Positions 1 through 6,845 are shown, counted from the first letter of the stretch. The stretch: DNA of 14,435 nucleotides from DASYQD01 sp036005845 (GCA_036005845.1 DASYQD010000157.1:1-14435); one strand, 5' to 3'. Numbers and translations: made by a program. The notes: generated from the letters alone by a model not told the origin.

Positions 1-23
1 GAGCGCGGGAGGATATCCCACGT

Positions 24-65
24 TTGCCGCAGAGCGGCAAGATCGGGATGCCGCGTGGCGGCAAG
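24..65. repeat. Two tandem near-identical stem-loops
   Basis: Two hairpins lie just past the aminotransferase stop codon. The first is TTGCCGC-AGA-GCGGCAA (24-40) and the second is TGCCGC-GTG-GCGGCA (49-63). The arms are the same while the three loop bases differ, and the copies are 24 bp apart. On the minus strand they follow the last gene of the moaC operon, so they may act as a double transcript end or RNA-stabilising structure. No T-tract follows, so a classical intrinsic terminator is not shown. A REP-like repeat is another possibility. Confidence 0.45.
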
Positions 66-70
66 CGGCG

Positions 71-1234
71 CTATTGGAGCACTTCGTCCAGCGCCGTCAG
101 TAGACCCTCCAAATCGGCGAGCTGCACCTCGCCCATGTGGCCGATGCGGAAGGTCGTGGGCTTCCAGTCGCCGTAGCCGCTGGAGACGGTGAAGCCGCGG
201 GCGGCGAGCGCCTTGACGAGATCGGAAGCAGAGCGGCCAGGTGGAGCGGCGATCGCGCTGACCGTCGGCGACCGATGGGCGGCGTCTGCCGGGAGCTGCA
301 GGCCGCGATCGGTGGCCCAACGGATCGTGCGCTGCTGGAGTGCGGCATGTCGCGCCCAGCGCGCCTCGATACCTTCCGCAAGGGTGCCACCAACCTGCGC
401 CTCCGCCGCCCAGAACAGAGTGACCGCGGGCGTGGTGATCGTGCCGCCTTCGCGGTGTTTGTCGAGATAGCGGGCGAGGTCGGTGTAGAAGCCGCGTTGC
501 GCCACGTCGGCCATGCGGCGCTCGGCTCGCTCGGAGATCGTCGCGAAGGCGAGACCGGGCGGCAGCGCCAGCGCCTTCTGCGAGGCGGTGAGCACGACGT
601 CGAGGCCCCACGCATCGGTCTCGATCGGCGCGCCGGCGAGCGAGGAGACGGCGTCGACGACGATCAGAGCGTCGCTCTCTTCGCGGGCAACGCGCGCCAG
701 CTCGGCAAGAGGATTGAGGACTCCCGTCGAGGTCTCGCTGTGCACCAGCGTGATGGCGTCGTAGCGGCCGCGGCGCAGTGCCTGGCGGAGCAGATCGGGA
801 TCGACTGCCTGGCTCATCGGCACGACGATCTGATCGGACTCGAGACCGTGCGCGCGCGAGATGATGTGGAAGCGCTGCGCGAAGGCGCCGTTGACGAGGT
901 GCAGCACGCGCTTGCTGACCGTGGAGACAACGGCGGCCTCCATCAACAGCGTGGCGCTGCCGGTGGCCGCGATCACCGAACGCGTGGTGCGGAAGATCGG
1001 CTGCAGCGCCGTCGTGACGCGCTCGTACGCGGTGCGGAACTCGGCGTTGCGATGCGCGACGGGCGGCCGGAGCTGCGCTTCGAGGACGGCGCGCAAGACG
1101 TAAGTCGGGCCGGCGAGGAAGAAGCGGATGGGCTCGTCTTCGTCCCTACGCAGCGGATTGGCCGGGTGAGTCGGAGAGGGGCTCGCGGTTGCGGCGCTGC
1201 CGGCAACGAACGGCTCCATGGCGTCGCCCGTCAT
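71..1234 (-). CDS. Class V PLP-dependent aminotransferase (serine-pyruvate / alanine-glyoxylate type)
   Basis: 387 residues, a normal length for the alanine-glyoxylate / serine-pyruvate aminotransferase branch of fold-type I enzymes. These use pyridoxal phosphate to move an amino group from alanine or serine to a 2-oxo acid in the cytoplasm. The conserved fold starts near residue 36 (RFFLAGPT). A glycine-rich cofactor loop, ATGSAT, lies at 90-95. VVDAVSS at 192-198 holds the Asp194 that should contact the pyridine nitrogen. ASQKAL at 217-222 holds Lys220, the expected Schiff-base lysine. A C-terminal small-domain motif, FRIGHMG, is present. The substrate cannot be read from sequence; phosphonate or hydroxypyruvate aminotransferases of this family look similar. 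The ATG follows the upstream stop by one base, suggesting translational coupling. A second ATG 15 bases on (MEPFV) is an equal alternative, since no clear Shine-Dalgarno marks either. It is the last gene of the moaC operon. Confidence 0.88.
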   Translation of the reverse strand: MTGDAMEPFVAGSAATASPSPTHPANPLRRDEDEPIRFFLAGPTYVLRAVLEAQLRPPVAHRNAEFRTAYERVTTALQPIFRTTRSVIAATGSATLLMEAAVVSTVSKRVLHLVNGAFAQRFHIISRAHGLESDQIVVPMSQAVDPDLLRQALRRGRYDAITLVHSETSTGVLNPLAELARVAREESDALIVVDAVSSLAGAPIETDAWGLDVVLTASQKALALPPGLAFATISERAERRMADVAQRGFYTDLARYLDKHREGGTITTPAVTLFWAAEAQVGGTLAEGIEARWARHAALQQRTIRWATDRGLQLPADAAHRSPTVSAIAAPPGRSASDLVKALAARGFTVSSGYGDWKPTTFRIGHMGEVQLADLEGLLTALDEVLQ

Positions 1235-1235
1235 C

Positions 1236-1667
1236 TCAGGTCACCGGTTCGGCGGGCGCGAACGGGCGCGGCTCCCGCAGCGCGGCGACGAGCTGGTCGA
1301 CGGTGAGGCGCCGCTCTCTGCCGCCAGGGATGTCGACGCGCCACGTGCCCTCGCTCGCCGGCGCCAGCGATGGCGCGTCGACGTCGCCGTGGACCAACAC
1401 CAGCGCGCAGCCGAGGAACTGCTGCCGCATCAGCTCGCGCATGCGGGCGGGACCCTTGCGCGGCCGCGCCGTCACGGTCCAGCCCTCCCCCACCGCCACC
1501 GCGCGCTCGCCGCCGGCGGCGAGCGCCACACGCAGCACCTCCGGCGGCTGCGGGGGCGCCTGCAGCTCCAACCAGCCGATGCGCAGGCCCGCCTCGGCCG
1601 CGGCGCGCAGCAGCGGCTCGAACACGCGCGCCTCCTCGGCGACTCGCAGCAGGTGGATCCGGCGCAC
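1236..1667 (-). CDS. Conserved-looking hypothetical protein, 143 aa
   Basis: I do not recognise this protein. It is 143 residues, without a signal peptide or membrane segment, so probably cytoplasmic. An N-terminal amphipathic stretch (RIHLLRVAEEARVFEPLLRAAAEAG) leads into a mixed alpha/beta-like region. A basic patch (RPRKGPARMRELMRQQ, 68-83) is followed by a hydrophobic strand (CALVLVHGDVD, 87-97), and a short helix (LTVDQLVAALRE, 121-132) lies near the end. Composition is balanced, unlike the Arg/Pro/Ala-rich shadow frames on the other strand. The GTG start has a GAGGG motif about 8 bases upstream, beginning inside the stop of the NamZ-type gene 11 bases before. Its stop is one base from the aminotransferase ATG. 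This packing is the main evidence that it is real, and suggests a role linked to one of those neighbours. Confidence 0.75.
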   Translation of the reverse strand: MRRIHLLRVAEEARVFEPLLRAAAEAGLRIGWLELQAPPQPPEVLRVALAAGGERAVAVGEGWTVTARPRKGPARMRELMRQQFLGCALVLVHGDVDAPSLAPASEGTWRVDIPGGRERRLTVDQLVAALREPRPFAPAEPVT

Positions 1668-1678
1668 GGTCGCGGCCC

Positions 1679-2869
1679 TCAGTCGTACAGCAGGCAGCCT
1701 TCGCGACGCGCGCGGAACGTCGCCTCGTCGGCGGCCCACGACGCGATCCACTCGCGGCATCCGGCCCCCGACTCGAGCGCGCAACGCAGCGCGTCGCTGC
1801 CCGCTAGCAGATCGATCGCCGGGCGATCCTGCACGAACTCGTAAGGCTCGGCGCGCCAGAACGTCTCGCCATGGGAGAGCTCGAACAGCGCCTGCAGCAC
1901 CTCGACGCCGGCGCGGTACGCGGGCAGCGCCGCGGCGTCGCCCACCACCACCTCGACGCCGCCGCAGACCTGGCCGCCATGCTTCTGGAACTGCGGCCGG
2001 AAGTACATCGGCAGAAACGACACGCCGGCGACGTCGCGCGCGGCGAGCCGCTGCGCCAACTCGACCGGGTGCAGCCAGGGCGCGCCGAAGACGTTGAACG
2101 GCCGCGTCGTGCCGCGGCCTTCCGACACGCGCGTGCCTTCGAGCAGGCAGAGCCCGGGATAGACGAGGGCCGCGGCGAAGGTCGGCATGTTCGGCGAGGG
2201 CGCGATCCACGGCCGCGCCGTCTCGGGCCAGAGCATCGAGCGGCGCCAGCCGTCGAGCTTCCAGATCTCGAGCCCATCGCGATCGGCGGCGCGTGCGGCG
2301 CCGGCCTCGCGCGCGATCTCCAACCGCACGATCTCGCCCAGCGTCAGGCCGTGCCGCACCGGGTGCGCGAAGGCGCCGACGAACGAATCGAAGCCGGGCT
2401 GGCGCAGGTTCCCTTCGACCACCTCGCCGCCGAGCGGGTTCGGCCGATCGAGCACCCACACCTCGCAGCCGGCGGCGAGCGCCACTTCCGCCGCCCAGGT
2501 CGCCGTCGCGGCATACGTGTAATAGCGGCTGCCGACGTCCTGCAGGTCAATGAGCAGCAGGTCGAGACCCGCGAAAGCGTCCGCGTCCGGCCGCAGCGTG
2601 TGCTCGTGGTGGCCGTAGAGCGAGCGGATCGGCACGCCCGTCCACGGGTCGCGCTGGTCCTCGCTCGGCACCATGTCCTGCTCGACGCCGTAGTAGCCGT
2701 GCTCGGGGCCGAAGAGCACCGCCGGCGCGCCGCCGTCGCTCTGCGCCAGCGCCACGTGCGCCGGGCGCAGATCCGCGGTCACCGAGGCATGGTGCGCCAG
2801 CAGGCCGTAACGGCGGCCGCGCAGCCGCTCGGTCTCGGCGAGCAGGCGATCGAGACCGGTGCGGATCAC
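1679..2869 (-). CDS. namZ: DUF1343 / NamZ-type exo-beta-N-acetylmuramidase (GH171)
   Basis: 396 residues, the usual size for DUF1343. The characterised Bacillus subtilis member, NamZ (YbbC), removes N-acetylmuramic acid from the non-reducing ends of peptidoglycan fragments in cell-wall recycling. Family signatures are all present: GPEHGYYG at 54-61 with the likely catalytic Glu56, EDQRDPWTG at 70-78, DLQDVGSRYYTY at 108-119, DRPNPLGG at 141-148, and the long signature EGTRVSEGRGTTRPF at 244-258. No signal peptide is visible from the chosen start, so the enzyme is predicted to be cytoplasmic, unlike the secreted Bacillus protein. The GTG start overlaps the moaC stop as GTGA, which points to translational coupling. 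The open frame continues upstream, but only as an out-of-frame shadow of moaC. Substrate specificity is inferred from the family. Confidence 0.87.
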   Translation of the reverse strand: MIRTGLDRLLAETERLRGRRYGLLAHHASVTADLRPAHVALAQSDGGAPAVLFGPEHGYYGVEQDMVPSEDQRDPWTGVPIRSLYGHHEHTLRPDADAFAGLDLLLIDLQDVGSRYYTYAATATWAAEVALAAGCEVWVLDRPNPLGGEVVEGNLRQPGFDSFVGAFAHPVRHGLTLGEIVRLEIAREAGAARAADRDGLEIWKLDGWRRSMLWPETARPWIAPSPNMPTFAAALVYPGLCLLEGTRVSEGRGTTRPFNVFGAPWLHPVELAQRLAARDVAGVSFLPMYFRPQFQKHGGQVCGGVEVVVGDAAALPAYRAGVEVLQALFELSHGETFWRAEPYEFVQDRPAIDLLAGSDALRCALESGAGCREWIASWAADEATFRARREGCLLYD

Positions 2870-3384
2870 GGGCGCGCCGCCCCGAAGGGCGCCTGCGGTG
2901 CGCCGCCGCCGTTGCCGTGCTTCCAGTCGCCGCTGCGGCCGCCGCTCTTGCTTTCGAGCCGCAAGTCGGTGATGACGGCGCCGCGCTCCACCGCTTTCAC
3001 CATGTCGTAGAGCGCCAGCGCCGCCGCCGCACACGCCGCCAGCGCCTCCATCTCGGCGCCGGTGCGCGCGGTGACGACGACGCGGCTCTTGATCGCCACG
3101 CCCAGCGTGTCGCGCGCGATCTCCACCTCGACCTGGTCGATCGGCAGTGGATGCGCGAGCGGCACCAAAGTCGAGGCCGCCTTGGCGCCCTGGATGCCGG
3201 CGAGCCGAGCCACGGCGATGGCGTCGCCTTTCGGCAGGTCGCTCAAGCGCGCCACGGTGTCGGCGGAGAGCCGGACGCGGCACGATGCCTCGGCGACGCG
3301 CCGCGTCACCGGCTTCTCCGACACGTCCACCATGTGGGCGGTACCGGCCTCGTCGAGATGCGAGAAGGGGTTGCGGTCGGCCAT
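2866..3384 (-). CDS. moaC: Cyclic pyranopterin monophosphate synthase MoaC
   Basis: 172 residues. MoaC acts with the radical-SAM enzyme MoaA in the first stage of molybdenum cofactor synthesis, turning 3',8-cyclo-7,8-dihydro-GTP into cyclic pyranopterin monophosphate. The sequence opens with the family pattern MVDVSEKPVTRR (18-29). It continues with AGIQGAKAASTLVPLAHPLPI (62-82), where His78 matches the active-site histidine, and TGAEMEALAA (108-117). LYDMVKAVERG (125-135) holds Asp127 and Lys130, the counterparts of catalytic Asp128 and Lys131 in E. coli. The common LCHPLP cysteine is alanine here. KSGGRSG at 146-152 ends the conserved core. The last 18 or so residues (Gly/Pro-rich) are an extension. 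An upstream in-frame ATG would add 13 non-conserved residues; MADRNPFSHL fits the family better. No other molybdopterin gene is in the window. The stop overlaps the next gene's GTG. Confidence 0.95.
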   Translation of the reverse strand: MADRNPFSHLDEAGTAHMVDVSEKPVTRRVAEASCRVRLSADTVARLSDLPKGDAIAVARLAGIQGAKAASTLVPLAHPLPIDQVEVEIARDTLGVAIKSRVVVTARTGAEMEALAACAAAALALYDMVKAVERGAVITDLRLESKSGGRSGDWKHGNGGGAPQAPFGAARP

Positions 3385-3413
3385 CGCTTGCGCCGGCGAT
3401 GGTACCAGCGTCG

Positions 3414-3423
3414 TTGCTAGCAT
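3414..3423. promoter_or_regulatory. Palindromic extended -10-like element in a divergent spacer
   Basis: The palindrome TGCTAGCA (3415-3422) sits in the 47-bp gap between divergent moaC and the glycosyltransferase. Read rightwards it gives TGCTAGCAT, an extended -10 (TGn-TAGCAT, 4 of 6 to consensus). Read leftwards it gives TGCTAGCAA. The rightward start point would be near 3430, almost on the GTG at 3432, and the leftward one near 3407, about 23 bases before moaC. No good -35 hexamer is visible on either side. Tentative. Confidence 0.3.
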
Positions 3424-3431
3424 CGCCCGCC

Positions 3432-4112
3432 GTGTCTACGCCGCGGCTCGCCATCGTGGTGCCGACGCTGGACGAGGAGCGCGCGATGCGCGAGAACCTT
3501 GCGCGCACGCTGGCGCACGCGGACGAGCTCATCATCTCCGACGGCGGCAGCATCGACGGCACGCGCGAGATTGCGGCGAGGCTCGGCGCGCGCGTCGTCA
3601 CCGGTCCTGCCGGCCGCGGCGCGCAGCTCAACCGCGGCGCCGCCGCCACCACGGCCGAGCTGCTGCTCTTCCTGCACGCCGACACCACGCTGCCGCCGGG
3701 AGCCGCCGACGCGGTGCGCGCCGCCGTTGCGCGCGGCTGCTGCGGCGGCGGTTTCCGCCTCCACTTCGAGCCCGCGCGTCCGCTCTTCCGCTTCGTCGCC
3801 ACCTTCGCCAACCTCCGCTCGCGGCTCACCCGCGTGGCGCTCGGCGACCAGGCGCAGTTCGCGACGCGCGCCGCCTTCGATCAGCTCGGCGGCTACCGCG
3901 AGTGGCCGATTCTCGAGGACCTCGACTTCGCGCGGCGGCTCAAGCGCGCCGGCCGCATCGCCATCCTGCCGCTCGCGGCGAGCACGTCGGCGCGGCGCTT
4001 CGAAAAGCGCGGCCCGCTCCGCACCGTGCTGACCAACTGGCTGATCTGGACGCTGTTCGCCTGCGGCGTCTCGCCGGCGCGGCTGGCGCGGCTCTACCGC
4101 AACGTGCGCTGA
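3432..4112 (+). CDS. Family 2 glycosyltransferase, TIGR04283 type
   Basis: 226 residues from this start, typical for the TIGR04283 group of GT-A family 2 enzymes. Motifs in order: VPTLDEE (10-16), the nucleotide-binding SDGGSIDGT (36-44), GRGAQLNRGA (61-70, the group's GRGxQxNxGA signature), LLFLHADTTLP (78-88, with the metal-binding acidic residue), GDQAQF (138-143) and LEDLDFARRLKR (161-172, acceptor-side acidic cluster). A hydrophobic stretch near 203-213 may touch the membrane. The donor and acceptor sugars are unknown. These enzymes often sit beside a DUF2064 (TIGR04282) partner or a radical-SAM gene; neither is here. The GTG is chosen because the protein then begins just before the first beta strand, as in relatives. 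An ATG at 3399 would add 11 residues. Neither has a clear ribosome-binding site. The stop codon overlaps the first copy of a tandem repeat. Confidence 0.87.
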   Translation: MSTPRLAIVVPTLDEERAMRENLARTLAHADELIISDGGSIDGTREIAARLGARVVTGPAGRGAQLNRGAAATTAELLLFLHADTTLPPGAADAVRAAVARGCCGGGFRLHFEPARPLFRFVATFANLRSRLTRVALGDQAQFATRAAFDQLGGYREWPILEDLDFARRLKRAGRIAILPLAASTSARRFEKRGPLRTVLTNWLIWTLFACGVSPARLARLYRNVR

Positions 4113-4178
4113 GAGCGTGCGGGACGCCGCGAGCGCCGTCCTCTGAGATCGTGCGGGACGGCGCGAGCGCCGTCCTCT
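4111..4178. repeat. 34-bp tandem duplication between convergent genes
   Basis: Copies at 4111-4144 and 4145-4178 match at 32 of 34 positions. They differ at the fifth base (gagaG versus gagaT) and once in the hairpin arm (ggacgC versus ggacgG). The unit starts within the TGA of the glycosyltransferase, and the second copy runs into the hup stop codon, so the array fills the whole gap between two converging genes. I saw no third copy in the window. It may be a duplicated terminator or a local pair of a dispersed REP-like element. Confidence 0.8.
4156..4175. terminator. Perfect GC hairpin, possible bidirectional terminator
   Basis: GGACGGCGC-GA-GCGCCGTCC is a perfect 9-bp stem, or 8 bp with a CGAG tetraloop. 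It begins a few bases after the hup stop on the minus strand and lies 43 bases past the glycosyltransferase stop. The matching hairpin in repeat copy 1 (about 4122-4141) has one C-C mismatch. No strong U-run follows on either strand, so terminator function is inferred from position and symmetry. Confidence 0.5.
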
Positions 4179-4458
4179 AGCCGTTGACCGTGCTCTTGAG
4201 GTCCTTGCCGGCCTTGAAGCGGACGTTCCTGCTCGCCGGGATCTGGATCGGCTCGCCGGTCTTGGGGTTGCGGCCGGCACGCGCCGCACGCTCGCTGGGC
4301 GCGAAGCTGCCGAGGCCGGGCACCTGCACGCGCTCGCCGCGCTCGAGGTGCATGCAGAGCACTTCCACGAAAGACTCGAAGGCCTCGTTGGCCTGCTTCT
4401 TCGAGATCCCTTCGACGTTGTCGGCAATGAAATCGACGATCTGCTGTTTGCCCGCCAT
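4177..4458 (-). CDS. hup: DNA-binding protein HU
   Basis: 93 residues, the usual HU/IHF length. HU dimers bind and bend DNA with little sequence preference and shape the nucleoid. The N-terminal helices (KQQIVDFIADN, then ISKKQANEAFESFVEVL) form the dimer body. The family signature GLGSF is at 48-52. The arm motif GRNPKTGEPI (62-71) contains Pro65, which matches the proline that intercalates into DNA. The tail (FKAGKDLKSTVNG) has the conserved FKxGKxLK pattern. MAGKQQ is chosen over an upstream in-frame start because AGGAGG lies 4 bases before this ATG and HU homology begins here. The gene follows rsmB but has its own promoter, consistent with a need for much more HU than methyltransferase. 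Variants of HU and IHF cannot be told apart with certainty, but the lack of IHF-specific features favours HU. Confidence 0.95.
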   Translation of the reverse strand: MAGKQQIVDFIADNVEGISKKQANEAFESFVEVLCMHLERGERVQVPGLGSFAPSERAARAGRNPKTGEPIQIPASRNVRFKAGKDLKSTVNG

Positions 4459-4462
4459 CACG

Positions 4463-4468
4463 CCTCCT
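4463..4468 (-). promoter_or_regulatory. Strong Shine-Dalgarno of hup
   Basis: AGGAGG followed by CGTG and then ATG. It is the strongest ribosome-binding site seen in the window and fixes the hup start at 4458, as expected for an abundant protein. Confidence 0.85.
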
Positions 4469-4500
4469 GATTCGGTCCAAGGCCGGAATGTCTGCGCGAA

Positions 4501-4529
4501 ACGATAGGCGACGCCTCCAAGGCAGTCAA
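4501..4529 (-). promoter_or_regulatory. Sigma-70-like promoter of hup
   Basis: On the minus strand TTGACT (4529-4524, 5 of 6 to TTGACA) is followed by exactly 17 bases and TATCGT (4506-4501, 4 of 6 to TATAAT). The predicted start near 4494 gives a leader of about 36 bases ending in the AGGAGG of hup. The -35 box spans the rsmB stop codon. Spacing and position are ideal; activity is not proven. Confidence 0.65.
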
Positions 4530-5920
4530 ACGCCGTCACGCGCGAAGACCTGTACCGTGAAGCCGTCGTGATCGCCCGATGGCAGCACGCGCCAGCGCCC
4601 GGGCGCTTCGACGCCGGCGGCGAGCGCGGGCTCGAGGCCGTCGTCGAGCGGGCGCGGCCGCATCGCCGGGTGCGCGGCGAGGAAACGCTCCGCCACCTGC
4701 TCGTTCTCCTCCGCCTCGAGCGAGCAGGTGATCGCCACCAGCAGGCCGCCGGGCGCGAGCAGCAACGCGCTCTGTGCCAGCAGCCGTTCGCCCTGCGCCG
4801 CGAGGCGGCCGATCTCCGACTCCGACAGCCGCCACTTGAGCTCGGGGTTCTTGCGCAGGGTGCCGGTGCCCGAGCACGGCAGGTCGAGCACGACGCGGTC
4901 GAAGGCGGCGGTGAACGGCGAACGGCCGGCGTCGGCGGCGACGACGTGGAGCGGGCGCCGCAGCCGCTTCAGGTTCTGCCGCAGCGGCTTGAGGCGCCCG
5001 AGCCCCGCGTCGGCGATCGTCGGCCGCACGCCGGGCTCCGCCGCGAGCAGCGCGAACGTCTTGCCGCCCGGCGCCGCCGCGGCATCGAGCACCCGCTCGC
5101 CGGCGCGCGGCGGCGGCAGCAGCGCCGCGGCCTGGCTCGCCTCGTCCTGCACGTAGCAGTCGCCGGCGCGAAACGCCGCGGTCGTCAACGGATTCCCCTG
5201 CCGCACGGTGAGGCCGAGCGGCGACAGCCGCGTCGGCTCCACCTCCAGACCTTCGTCGATGAGACGCTCGGCGAGCAGCTCGCGGCCGCCGCGGTCGCGG
5301 AAGGCGAGGAGCTGCATCGCCTTCGGCTGGTTGTTGGCGGCGAGCAGCCGCCGCGTGCGCGACTGACCGAAGCGATCGAGCCAGCGGCGCACCAGGAAAT
5401 CGGGATGGCTCGCCTCGATGGCGAGGCGCCGCACCGGATCGGGCTCGTCCACCGGCCACGCCTCGAGCCGGCGGTCGCGCGCGACGCGGCGCAGCACGGC
5501 GTTGACGAAGCTGGCGCCGCCGCGGTGCGTGCGCCCCTGCGCCTGCTCCACCGCCTCGTCGACGGCGGCGTACGGCGGCACGCGCTCGAGGAACAGCAGT
5601 TGGTAGGCGCCGATGCGCAGCGTCGCGTGCAGCGCGGGGTCGATGTCGGCAAGCTGGCGGTTGCTGGCGCGCGCCAGCACGTCGTCGAGCCGCCGCAGCC
5701 AGCGCAGGCTACCGAGCACCAGCTCGCGCAGCAGCGCCTGGTCGCGCTCGTCGAAGCGCTCCAGCGCGCCGTGCAGGAAGACGTCGACGGGCGACGACGC
5801 GGCGAGCGTGCGCTCGAGCACCCACGCCGCCGCCGCGCGCACGTTGTCCTCGGGACTGCGCCGCGGCGTCAGCCGGCGCGTACGATCGGCGGGGCGTTCA
5901 CGAGAACCGCGCATCGGCAC
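4526..5920 (-). CDS. rsmB: 16S rRNA (cytosine-967-C5)-methyltransferase RsmB
   Basis: 464 residues. RsmB uses S-adenosylmethionine to methylate C967 of 16S rRNA. The N-terminal third is the NusB-like RNA-binding domain (about 24-150; SFVNAVLRR at 137-145 is typical). The C-terminal Rossmann methyltransferase carries motif I, DAAAAPGGKT (279-288). Motif IV is DLPCSGTGTLRKNPELKW (346-363), with Cys349 for product release. Motif VI is ITCSLEAEENE (397-407), with Cys399 as expected nucleophile. The two-cysteine arrangement is the hallmark of RNA m5C methyltransferases. The Asp usually seen in motif II (IADAG here) is present. Start choice is uncertain between GTG at 5920 and ATG at 5914; a GGAGA motif about 9 bases before the GTG favours it. 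Either start overlaps the fmt 3' end, by about 17-23 bases, so the two are probably translated in concert. Confidence 0.94.
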   Translation of the reverse strand: MPMRGSRERPADRTRRLTPRRSPEDNVRAAAAWVLERTLAASSPVDVFLHGALERFDERDQALLRELVLGSLRWLRRLDDVLARASNRQLADIDPALHATLRIGAYQLLFLERVPPYAAVDEAVEQAQGRTHRGGASFVNAVLRRVARDRRLEAWPVDEPDPVRRLAIEASHPDFLVRRWLDRFGQSRTRRLLAANNQPKAMQLLAFRDRGGRELLAERLIDEGLEVEPTRLSPLGLTVRQGNPLTTAAFRAGDCYVQDEASQAAALLPPPRAGERVLDAAAAPGGKTFALLAAEPGVRPTIADAGLGRLKPLRQNLKRLRRPLHVVAADAGRSPFTAAFDRVVLDLPCSGTGTLRKNPELKWRLSESEIGRLAAQGERLLAQSALLLAPGGLLVAITCSLEAEENEQVAERFLAAHPAMRPRPLDDGLEPALAAGVEAPGRWRVLPSGDHDGFTVQVFARDGV

Positions 5921-6845
5921 CCAGCCGTTCTCCGCGCAGCAGCTCGGCGGCGGCGAGCGGACGGCGGCCCGGCCGCTGCAAGCGCTCGACGCCGAAGACT
6001 GTTCCCTGCCCGCAGGCGACCGCGAGCGCGCCGTTGCGCATGCCGAGGAGACTGCCGGCGGGCTCGCCGCTCGACTCGTCGAGCGGCTTGCCGCCGAGCA
6101 GCTTGATCGGCGCCTGCGCCAGCTCCGCGCTGGCGCCCGGCCACGGCGTCAGGGCGCGCAGCTGCCGCGCCACTGCCGCCGCCGGCTGCGACCAATCCAC
6201 GCGCCCCTGCTGCTTGGTGAGGCGCGGCGCGTAGGTGGCGCCTTCGCTCGGCTGCGGCGTCTCGACGAGCGTGCCGGCTTCGAGGCCCGCCAACGCTTCG
6301 AGCATCAGCGCGGCGCCGAGATGGGCGAGACGCGGCAGCAGCTCGCCCGCGGTCTCGTGACCTGCAATCCGCGTGTGTCCTTGCAGCAGCACCGGCCCGG
6401 TGTCGAGCCCCTCCTCCATGCGCATGATGCTCACGCCGGTCTCGTCGTCGCCGGCGAGCAGCGCCGCCTGCACCGGCGCCGCGCCGCGGTGCCGCGGCAG
6501 CAGCGAAGCGTGCACGTTGACGCAGCCGAGCCGCGGCGCCACCAGCAACTCGCGCGGAAAGATCTGCCCGAACGCCGCCACGACGGCGAGGTCGAGCTCC
6601 AAAGCGCGCACCCGCTCGATCGCCTCCACATCCCTGACGCGCGCCGGCTGCCACACATCGATCCCCTGCTCGCGCGCCCACCGCGCCACCACCGGCGCCT
6701 GCACCCGCTGGCCGCGCCCCGCCGGACGGTCCGGCTGCGTCACCACGACGAGCGGCACGCGTCCGGCCGACACCAACGCTTGCAACGTGGGTAACGCGAA
6801 GTCCGGAGTGCCGAAGAAGGCCAGTCGTTCGACGCGGTGCAGCAC
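5898..6845 (-). CDS. fmt: Methionyl-tRNA formyltransferase
   Basis: 315 residues, the standard Fmt length. It transfers a formyl group from 10-formyltetrahydrofolate to methionyl-initiator tRNA. The formyltransferase fold opens with LAFFGTPDFA (9-18). QPDRPAGRG (37-45) is the family loop. The active site shows VNVHASLLPRHRG (109-121), with Asn110, His112 and the SLLPxxRG signature, and EEGLDTGP (144-151), with Asp148. These are the catalytic trio known from E. coli (Asn106, His108, Asp144). The C-terminal OB-like tRNA-binding domain follows TPWPGA. The GTG is preferred because homology begins right after it; about 73 extra in-frame upstream codons overlap the end of ftsK and look like shadow sequence. 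It sits 37 bp after ftsK. The usual partner def (peptide deformylase) is not adjacent; rsmB, another frequent neighbour, is. Confidence 0.95.
   Translation of the reverse strand: MLHRVERLAFFGTPDFALPTLQALVSAGRVPLVVVTQPDRPAGRGQRVQAPVVARWAREQGIDVWQPARVRDVEAIERVRALELDLAVVAAFGQIFPRELLVAPRLGCVNVHASLLPRHRGAAPVQAALLAGDDETGVSIMRMEEGLDTGPVLLQGHTRIAGHETAGELLPRLAHLGAALMLEALAGLEAGTLVETPQPSEGATYAPRLTKQQGRVDWSQPAAAVARQLRALTPWPGASAELAQAPIKLLGGKPLDESSGEPAGSLLGMRNGALAVACGQGTVFGVERLQRPGRRPLAAAELLRGERLGADARFS

Noticed and set aside
2870..3829. An in-frame upstream extension of the NamZ-type gene through moaC
   Set aside because: The extension overlaps moaC and the glycosyltransferase and reads as low-complexity Arg/Ala/Ser. 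Homology begins at the GTG that overlaps the moaC stop.
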